The position numbers and the translations under genes were made by a program. A DNA stretch of 27,263 nucleotides. It comes from Hadesarchaea archaeon DG-33. Lineage in GTDB: Archaea; Hadarchaeota; Hadarchaeia; Hadarchaeales; Hadarchaeaceae. Numbering within the stretch: the first letter of the stretch is position 1; every line of letters starts with the position of its first letter. A model generated the notes under the pieces. It was not told the DNA's origin. It saw only the letters and a list, made by a program, of their open reading frames with translations, and searched no databases. Shown piece after piece: positions 21,778 through 27,263 of this stretch. The stretch spans positions 1-27,263 of the forward strand of contig LQHI01000049.1 of the NCBI GenBank assembly GCA_001515185.1. Reading direction: 5' to 3'.

Positions 21778-22104
21778 TCATGGTTTTTCCTCCTCGAGCT
21801 TGTCGACCACGCTGCGACGCCAGAGCTTGACGCCGGACTTATGGGCGGCTCGAGCGATTGCGTGGGCGCTTACGGGGTTAGTAAGGAAGATGAAGAAGGC
21901 GATGATGAGTATTTTTAAGGTGTAGGAGCTCAGCCCCTCAAGCACACTCGCGCCGAGCAGCATCACGATTGCCCCACCGACCACGACCACGGTGTTGGCG
22001 TGGATTCGGTTGTAAACATCCGGGAAGCGCACGATGCCAATTGACCCAACGATAGCACAGAAAGCACCGATGCCCAGCAGGATATAAGCGATTATTTCAA
22101 TCAA
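21778..22104 (-). CDS. mbhC: Antiporter-module subunit MbhC (MrpG-like)
   Basis: 108 residues from TTG 22104, with three helices and the MrpG motif GSIGIVRFPDVYNRIHANT, then FLTNPVSAHAIARAAHKSG. The longer frame to 22323 is a shadow of mbhB. TTG overlaps the mbhB stop as TTGA, and GGGGGATC lies upstream. Confidence 0.92.
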   Translation of the reverse strand: MIEIIAYILLGIGAFCAIVGSIGIVRFPDVYNRIHANTVVVVGGAIVMLLGASVLEGLSSYTLKILIIAFFIFLTNPVSAHAIARAAHKSGVKLWRRSVVDKLEEEKP

Positions 22105-22358
22105 GTTTCGATCCCCCTTCCTTCGAGATATTTTGCGATAGCGAGCGTGCCCAAGAAAGCGAGGAAAGCGTAGACCAAGGCTACATCGAGGTAGATGGGG
22201 GCACGATAATAGACGCCCAGCAGCACAAGGGCACTTATCATCAGCACTACCAAGGCATCGATGGCGACGACCCGATCGGGGGCCGTGGGACCCAGCGCGG
22301 CTCGGAGCGCGCAGATGAGGCATGCACAGAAGATGATGATGAGCACCTCGAGAATCAT
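22101..22358 (-). CDS. mbhB: Antiporter-module subunit MbhB (MrpF-like)
   Basis: 85 residues with three helices and GPTAPDRVVAIDAL, the MrpF signature. ATG 22358 overlaps the mbhA stop (ATGA), and GGAGGAT lies seven bases upstream. The extension to 22394 lies inside mbhA and is discarded. Confidence 0.92.
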   Translation of the reverse strand: MILEVLIIIFCACLICALRAALGPTAPDRVVAIDALVVLMISALVLLGVYYRAPIYLDVALVYAFLAFLGTLAIAKYLEGRGIET

Positions 22359-22858
22359 CTGAATATCCTCCTGAGGAAACGCTCGAAGGGCCAAGCTATT
22401 TGCCTGCTGGTTTGCTCGGGTTCTACCGCTTCGACATTGATCCAGTGCACGTATAGGGAGGGTTCCTCTTCATTGACCTCTACGCTGAGCGTGCCTGGGG
22501 TCATCGTGATCGCGTTGGCCAAGCCGGTGATGCCAAAGTCGCTCCGGAGTTTGGTCGGTACTCGCACGATGCCGGGTTTAATGGGCATTCTTGGGTGTAA
22601 GATGCGATAGATGACGCTTGCATGCGCCTTCAGCTCGGCCCAGATGTATGCGGGCACATAGGCGAGGGCGTAGCCCCATCGCTTCGGTTCAAATTTCTCC
22701 CGCATCCCACCGTGAAAGAGGAGCTTGTAGGAAATCACGGCCACGAAGGCAGCGACGATTGCCCCCACTCCGAGCTCCTGGGGATTGAGTGAACCCGTTA
22801 GGGCAATCCATGCTAGCCACAGGCAGATGAACGCAACGAACAAACTTCCTTTAGCCAT
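22355..22858 (-). CDS. mbhA: Antiporter-module subunit MbhA (MrpE-like)
   Basis: 167 residues with two or three N-terminal helices and a cytoplasmic part bearing ITGLANAITMTPGTLSVEV and YVHWINVEA, as in MrpE. It is the first gene of the roughly 9-kb leftward mbh operon. ATG 22858 gives the family-like start MAKGSLF; the sequence further upstream is AT-rich and not MrpE-like. A TATA box lies about 105 bases upstream (22959-22968). Confidence 0.9.
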   Translation of the reverse strand: MAKGSLFVAFICLWLAWIALTGSLNPQELGVGAIVAAFVAVISYKLLFHGGMREKFEPKRWGYALAYVPAYIWAELKAHASVIYRILHPRMPIKPGIVRVPTKLRSDFGITGLANAITMTPGTLSVEVNEEEPSLYVHWINVEAVEPEQTSRQIAWPFERFLRRIFR

Positions 22859-23224
22859 TGGTATCGCTTCGTTGCCCCATAACACTGGGCCCAATAATTT
22901 TTTTCATTTTCATAGTATTCCGTTTTAATAGTTGTTCCAACTCTTTTACTTTTTACATCTATATATCCTTTATTTTCTGTGTTTTCATTAATTAAATAAA
23001 ATTTGATGGGTTGGAATGAGTTTAGTGCTTTATCCAAAATTTCACTCTTTTAAATAACCTCCACCCAAAGCCTCGGCGGGCAAATTGAACACTTTGCTGC
23101 TCGTGCACACGCTTGTCGTGATTTGGTTAAATTGGCTTGACCTTATTCGAGCGCTCTCGTTGCACACGTCAGGCAACCCGTTGGCGTTTCCCAGCGGATT
23201 TACAAATCGTGGCATGGGGAGCTT
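22859..23224. promoter_or_regulatory. Intergenic region with the mbh operon promoter
   Basis: Leftward, GGATATATAG at 22959-22968 with A-rich sequence before it is the best TATA box; transcription would start near 22935 and leave a leader of about 75 bases before mbhA. The stretch 22880-23040 is unusually AT-rich and contains a frame without ATG (about 22840-23046, minus) that could be a decayed gene fragment (TENKGYIDVKSKRVGT). The stretch 23050-23224 is GC-richer; the only thing I see there is GGGGAG just before the surface-protein start. Confidence 0.45.
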
Positions 23225-25204
23225 ATGAGGGGGTTTGCTTCGCTCGCGCTCATGCTAGCGGTGCTGCTCTTGGCGATAGTTCCGGTCAGGGCCAGTCCGG
23301 ACGTTTTTACCGACGATAGCTTCAGCTCGCCCGGGGGGCTGGATGGTGTCGAGGTTGTTGCTGGTGATGTAAGATTAAAGATTACTCCCGAAAACTGGAC
23401 ACAGACCACAAAAGCTGATTTTGAACAGTGGGAGAATTACGAGAACATAACAGCTGTTGATTTGGATTATGTAAAACTTGAGAGCACTGGCGAAGGATGG
23501 TCAACCTTAGAAAATGCACCCTACAGCAGTACATATTGTGTAGCTACGGCTGGTGCTGGAGACTACATTTTCATCCTCAGGGGCTACTGGTCCGGCGTCA
23601 AGGTTGGGGTAGGGCGATACAACACCGCAACCGGGAGCGGGGAGAATTGGAGCGACCCAACGATCGAATGGCAGGAGAAGAAGCACTACTTTAAAAATGG
23701 TTGCTCGATGGCTTGGGACAATGGCGACTACATTTATGTGTTTGCGGGGGGCAGCTACGATGATACATCTAACCCATCCAATCCCACCAAGCACGAGCCC
23801 CGTTACGGTTTCTGGCGCTTTTCGGTCGGCAATCCATCCAGCTGGGAGCGTCTCGAGAACACACCATGGCACCAAGGCCCGGGGGACTCTTTAGTTTGGG
23901 CAAGGGCGGACGGGGAGAACTACATCTATGCATGGATTGGCACCACGAGCAAAAATCGCGGGCGCGGTTGTGGGGCAAAATTTTATCGCTACAGCGTTCA
24001 CAGCGGGCACTGGGACGCAAAGCCGATAACCGAGATAGAGAAGCTGTATTGTAATAACGAGGTTTTGCCGCCCTACGGTGCCGACGATGGCTCGAGCTTG
24101 GCGTGGACCGGAGGGGATTACATCTATTTCCTCCCGGGCGCCTATGCCGAGAACCTACCTCCAAACAAGGAGCGCTATTTCGCACGTTTTGTAATTTTGG
24201 AGAATAGGTGGGAAAATCTGGCGATGTTGCCCTACAACGAGAACCCAGACACAGCGGAGAGCGATGGTGTCGATGATGGTGGCTCGATGGTCTGGAATGG
24301 TGGCGATTATTTCTACGTTTTGAAGGGCGGAGATGGCAACGGAGATGATGAGGCGGACAATTTCTGGCGTTACAGCATCAGCTCGGACTCGTGGGAAGTG
24401 CTGGCGGGGGTTCCGCTTGGGCCGTCGAGGAACAACGGCACGAGGCTAGGTTACGCGGGCGAGAACGTGTATTACTGGCACGCCAACTCGACTGGATTCT
24501 GGGCATACACGCCGCCGAAGTATAGGAGAAGTGGCTATTTTACCTCTAGTGTTTTCGATGCCGGCGTGATCTCCACTTGGCAGCGAATGAGTTTTGAGTT
24601 CGGTGCAAGTAGCGGGGCGGCGCTGCGGGTTTGGACACGGTCGAGTTCAGACAACGTAAAGTGGTCGGATTGGGTGGAGAATCAAAGCGGGGACTTACTG
24701 CCGTGGGAGAACCGCTACCTCCGGTACCGCGTGGAGCTCTCAACCACCGACGAAGATGTAACACCCATACTGCACGAGATGCGCATCGCCTACGTCACGA
24801 AAATTTGGAGAACTGGCACCTTCACGAGCCAGCCCCTCGAGCTCGGTCACGTTGAGAATTGGGGCACGCTGAGCTGGGAGGCGACGCTACCGGAGAACAC
24901 CTCGATATCGTTCGCCACCCGAAGCTCGGCAGATGGCTCGACTTGGTCGGAGTGGGCCGAACTTGACTCGAACGAGATTCAAAGTCCGACTCGCGACCGG
25001 TCGTTTCTGCAGGTTCGGGCGACTCTGAGGAGCTTGGGCGCGGCCACCCCAACCTTGCGGAGCTACAGTATTTCCTATACCCCAGATCGAGCGCCGCCGG
25101 TTCAGCCGATTGAGCACGTGGCGTTGGTCGTAGCGGTTGGCGCGGCGGGCATTGTGGCGGTTGGCGTGGATCGGGCGCTCTCTAAGAGGGCTCGCCACGC
25201 CTAA
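23225..25204 (+). CDS. Secreted kelch-like propeller surface protein with C-terminal anchor
   Basis: 659 residues. A signal peptide (SLALMLAVLLLAIVPVRA, about 6-23) is followed by six propeller-like blades repeating W-x-NGDYIYxxxGG (GAGDYIFILRG, NGDYIYVFAGG, GENYIYAWIG, GGDYIYFLPGA, GGDYFYVLKGG, GENVYYWHA). Two beta-sandwich repeats with W.RSSxD...WSxW follow (about 455-535 and 540-625). A hydrophobic helix (VALVVAVGAAGIVAVGV) and a basic tail end it. It should sit outside the cell, tethered in the membrane. GGGGAG precedes the ATG. The function is unknown; binding of glycans or surface partners is a guess from the fold. Confidence 0.8.
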   Translation: MRGFASLALMLAVLLLAIVPVRASPDVFTDDSFSSPGGLDGVEVVAGDVRLKITPENWTQTTKADFEQWENYENITAVDLDYVKLESTGEGWSTLENAPYSSTYCVATAGAGDYIFILRGYWSGVKVGVGRYNTATGSGENWSDPTIEWQEKKHYFKNGCSMAWDNGDYIYVFAGGSYDDTSNPSNPTKHEPRYGFWRFSVGNPSSWERLENTPWHQGPGDSLVWARADGENYIYAWIGTTSKNRGRGCGAKFYRYSVHSGHWDAKPITEIEKLYCNNEVLPPYGADDGSSLAWTGGDYIYFLPGAYAENLPPNKERYFARFVILENRWENLAMLPYNENPDTAESDGVDDGGSMVWNGGDYFYVLKGGDGNGDDEADNFWRYSISSDSWEVLAGVPLGPSRNNGTRLGYAGENVYYWHANSTGFWAYTPPKYRRSGYFTSSVFDAGVISTWQRMSFEFGASSGAALRVWTRSSSDNVKWSDWVENQSGDLLPWENRYLRYRVELSTTDEDVTPILHEMRIAYVTKIWRTGTFTSQPLELGHVENWGTLSWEATLPENTSISFATRSSADGSTWSEWAELDSNEIQSPTRDRSFLQVRATLRSLGAATPTLRSYSISYTPDRAPPVQPIEHVALVVAVGAAGIVAVGVDRALSKRARHA

Positions 25205-25311
25205 AGGGACAAAGATGACGCCTCGGATTAAGGCGCAAAAAGGCGAAGAAAGCAATAGGGGCTTTTCACGTCAATCGTCGATGGTGGTATTAACGTTCAA
25301 CGTAGTAATCG

Positions 25312-25324
25312 GGGCTATAAAAGC
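25312..25324 (+). promoter_or_regulatory. TATA box upstream of the second surface-protein gene
   Basis: GGCTATAAAAGC is a strong archaeal TATA box. Transcription would start near 25343, right at the 30-bp direct repeats, leaving a leader of about 100 bases. A weaker box (GATTAATAAAG, about 25393-25403) could give a shorter leader. Confidence 0.5.
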
Positions 25325-25340
25325 TTTTTTCTGTAGAATT

Positions 25341-25400
25341 GAGGATTTTTGGTTCACAACGCTTAAATTAGAGGACTTTAGGTTCGCAAGCGATTAATAA
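25341..25400 (+). repeat. Two 30-bp direct repeats in the surface-protein leader
   Basis: GAGGATTTTTGGTTCACAA (25341) and GAGGACTTTAGGTTCGCAA (25371) agree at 16 of 19 positions and sit exactly 30 bp apart. Their TTTTGGTTC / CTTTAGG core resembles the repeat units between alba and the lrp-like gene. Confidence 0.6.
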
Positions 25401-25444
25401 AGACCTTAAAGAGTTCAGCTCGTACAAAAGAGGAGATGAATTAA

Positions 25445-27263
25445 GTGAGAGAGAAACTAGCATTAGTAATCGCAGCCTTAATGATAACTTCAATGGCACT
25501 TTCGATATCGACAACTAGCGTTAGCGCAACGCATGCCACGCCTACGATGAGCGTCAGTCCCGATTTCGTGAAGGCAGGAAATTCCTATGTTTTCACGCTG
25601 TCGGTGAAGAACAACGGCGGGGATCTGATTGAAAATGTCATTGAACCAATTGTGAAACTTCCAAAGGACAACATAGTGGAAAACGTCGATGTGACGTTAT
25701 CAGCGGGCACACAGGTGGTAATGGAAAACGACAATATTGTTACAGTGGTTGAGAATACAGATGTGACGCTACCAGTGGGTACGAGAATACAACTCAGCGG
25801 CAGCCTGTTTGCCGAGCTGATTGATGGAGCAACGGCGGAACTGGTAGATAACAGAACCCCAGTTCTGGCGGTAAACAACGAGGTAACGGTTGAGAGTCAG
25901 GCGGTAACGCTGGCGGAGAATGATCTAAGACTGCTTGCGGATACATCTGCGGCACTTGTAACCCCCACCACAGCGAGGTTCCCTGAGGATACCTTGGTTG
26001 AGGTGCCAGACGATGTGGACACAAACGTATCGGGAAGCATAACACTGGTTGCGGATAATAAAGTAACTCTTGGAACGGATAATAAGAGTACGGTTGTGGC
26101 TGATGTAAGATTGCTAGCTGAGACACGTATAAAATACACAACTACAAGTCTCGCGGGTGGCATAGTTTCATTGGACGCGGGTACTGAGGTAGACATAGGA
26201 AATAACGTTACATACACTGAGAACGTAGTCCTGCCGGCTGGTACTAAGGTAACGGCGACAAACGCGCCTGTGACGGTGGCTGAGAATACGGATGTCACCG
26301 TCTTGGCGGGCAAGGTAGTGATTCTCCCGACAGGAACTGTACCTCAAAGTGTACCTGCGGGTTGGTCGTTTTCTGACAATGCGTGGAACGGAACTGCAGA
26401 CAACATAGCAGTTGGTGAAACTGTAGAGTTCCCATTCGCCGCGACTGCGCCAACTAATGGCACCTATAACATCACCGTAAAGACAACGGACATCAACGGC
26501 TATGAAGCGAACGTAATCATTAGCATAACTTCCGACGGTATGGCACCAACTGTAACGGCCGCCGTCTCGCCTTCTCTAGTGGGCCTCGCCACGGTTACCA
26601 TTACCGTGACAGCAAGCGAGAAGTTGAGCGAGCTGGGCAAAGTGACCGTGACACAGAGCGGTGCCGTGACACAGAGCGGTGCAGTTGACGAGAACGTGTT
26701 CACCGTCACAATGACATCGACCGACGGAATCACTTGGACCGGTACGTATTCGGTGATCGAGAACTGGGATGGCGCTGCTACAGTAGCTATTGAAAATTCG
26801 AAGGATCTGGCCGGCAACGTAGGGGGAGAGAATGCCTCAGTCGCGACCTTCACGGTCGACACAATAGCGCCGAATGCTCCTATAGCCGTGGCTGTTCCAA
26901 CCAACGACGGGGAGGTAATCCTGCTAGATAACTTTGTTAACCAACCGAACCAACTGGTGTACGGAGTTTCGACCGAGGCGGAGGTCTTGGTCCGAGTCAA
27001 CTCTGACGTGATTTCTGTAACACCTAGGACCGACAACGGGTACAGTGTCGCAATAACCCTGGTCGAGGGAACCAACGAGGTCGGTGTGAGTCTAGTAGAC
27101 CTTGCGGGCAACGCCAGTGAGGAGAACGTTCAGGAGGTCGTTCTCGATTCATTGCCCCCGACGGTCGCGGTAGTCTCGATTGCAGGCAAGGGATACGCGG
27201 CGGACATGGCGATTAACGACAACACCCCGACGATAGTGGTGAAGATGCTCGACGCTGTGAGCG
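25445..27263 (+). CDS. Secreted repeat-rich/Ig-like surface protein (3' truncated)
   Basis: The frame is open from GTG 25445 through the right edge (606 codons visible). A signal peptide (LALVIAALMITSMALSIS) precedes an N-terminal domain (MSVSPDFVKAGNSYVFTLSV). About 200 residues of short repeats of the type ENxDVTLxAGTxV follow (near 25676, 25748 and 26276, with weaker copies between), probably a beta-solenoid-like stack. Ig/Big-like domains follow, recognisable by SDGMAPTVTAAVSPSLVG, DTIAPNAPIAVAVP and DSLPPTVAVVSI. AGGAG lies about ten bases before the GTG. Many Asn-x-Thr/Ser sequons suggest N-glycosylation. An S-layer or adhesin-like role is inferred. Confidence 0.8.
   Translation, partial: MREKLALVIAALMITSMALSISTTSVSATHATPTMSVSPDFVKAGNSYVFTLSVKNNGGDLIENVIEPIVKLPKDNIVENVDVTLSAGTQVVMENDNIVTVVENTDVTLPVGTRIQLSGSLFAELIDGATAELVDNRTPVLAVNNEVTVESQAVTLAENDLRLLADTSAALVTPTTARFPEDTLVEVPDDVDTNVSGSITLVADNKVTLGTDNKSTVVADVRLLAETRIKYTTTSLAGGIVSLDAGTEVDIGNNVTYTENVVLPAGTKVTATNAPVTVAENTDVTVLAGKVVILPTGTVPQSVPAGWSFSDNAWNGTADNIAVGETVEFPFAATAPTNGTYNITVKTTDINGYEANVIISITSDGMAPTVTAAVSPSLVGLATVTITVTASEKLSELGKVTVTQSGAVTQSGAVDENVFTVTMTSTDGITWTGTYSVIENWDGAATVAIENSKDLAGNVGGENASVATFTVDTIAPNAPIAVAVPTNDGEVILLDNFVNQPNQLVYGVSTEAEVLVRVNSDVISVTPRTDNGYSVAITLVEGTNEVGVSLVDLAGNASEENVQEVVLDSLPPTVAVVSIAGKGYAADMAINDNTPTIVVKMLDAVS

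Noticed and set aside
22105..22323. N-terminal extension of MbhC
   Set aside because: It is an Arg/Pro-rich shadow of mbhB; the MrpG-like protein starts at TTG 22104 with overlap TTGA.
1..27263. tRNA, rRNA or CRISPR array
   Set aside because: No cloverleaf with a T-loop GTTCRA context, no rRNA-like block and no regularly spaced repeat-spacer series was seen in the intergenic regions. The periodic repeats at 7245-7346 and 25341-25400 are adjacent and degenerate, not CRISPR.

Overview
The window is archaeal. It carries alba, an archaeal-type AspRS, a geranylgeranyl reductase of the ether-lipid pathway, a PAC2-family proteasome-assembly-chaperone homologue, endonuclease Q, a TrmB-family regulator, an Lrp-like regulator, and genes with TATA-type promoters and many TTG/GTG starts. 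Roughly half of the bases are G+C. The hydrogenase cluster follows the mbhA-N order known from Thermococcales, so an anaerobic, probably thermophilic euryarchaeal-type lineage (for example Hadarchaeota- or Thermococci-related) is plausible. That assignment is inference; no rRNA gene is present.

Left part (1-7.9 kb): a PAC2 protein cut by the window edge, a CPBP membrane protease homologue, endonuclease Q, then a divergent pair in which a TrmB-like regulator faces a two-gene operon of a 57-residue 2[4Fe-4S] ferredoxin (3680-3853) and geranylgeranyl reductase. An aspS-KH protein pair follows, in which the KH gene is broken near its N-terminus. Next come alba and, divergently, an Lrp-like regulator, separated by about 200 bp with degenerate 29-32 bp direct repeats.

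Middle (7.9-11.1 kb) looks accessory: a small unknown protein with its own palindrome, an AAA+ ATPase translationally coupled to a MerR/IS607-type HTH + HNH nuclease fusion, and a frameshifted exported-protein gene between two copies of a roughly 130 bp AT-rich repeat. Each repeat copy has a TATA box and three sites of the TTCTAACAATA type.

11.1-22.9 kb is hydrogen metabolism. hypC-hypA-hypE run leftward, divergent from a PHP phosphoesterase and a HycI-type maturation protease. A leftward operon of about 9 kb then encodes a complete membrane-bound [NiFe]-hydrogenase: the Mrp-type antiporter module mbhA-H and the hydrogenase module mbhI-N. Between mbhH and mbhI sits an extra gene for an FpoF/FrhB-like iron-sulfur flavoprotein. 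It is flanked by imperfect 24-bp copies of the mbhH-end/mbhI-start junction, as if inserted there. It suggests, without proof, that this Mbh exchanges electrons with coenzyme F420.

Right part (23.2-27.3 kb): two secreted surface proteins, a kelch-like propeller protein with a C-terminal membrane anchor and a long repeat-rich/Ig-like protein that runs off the right edge. No tRNA, rRNA or CRISPR array was seen.
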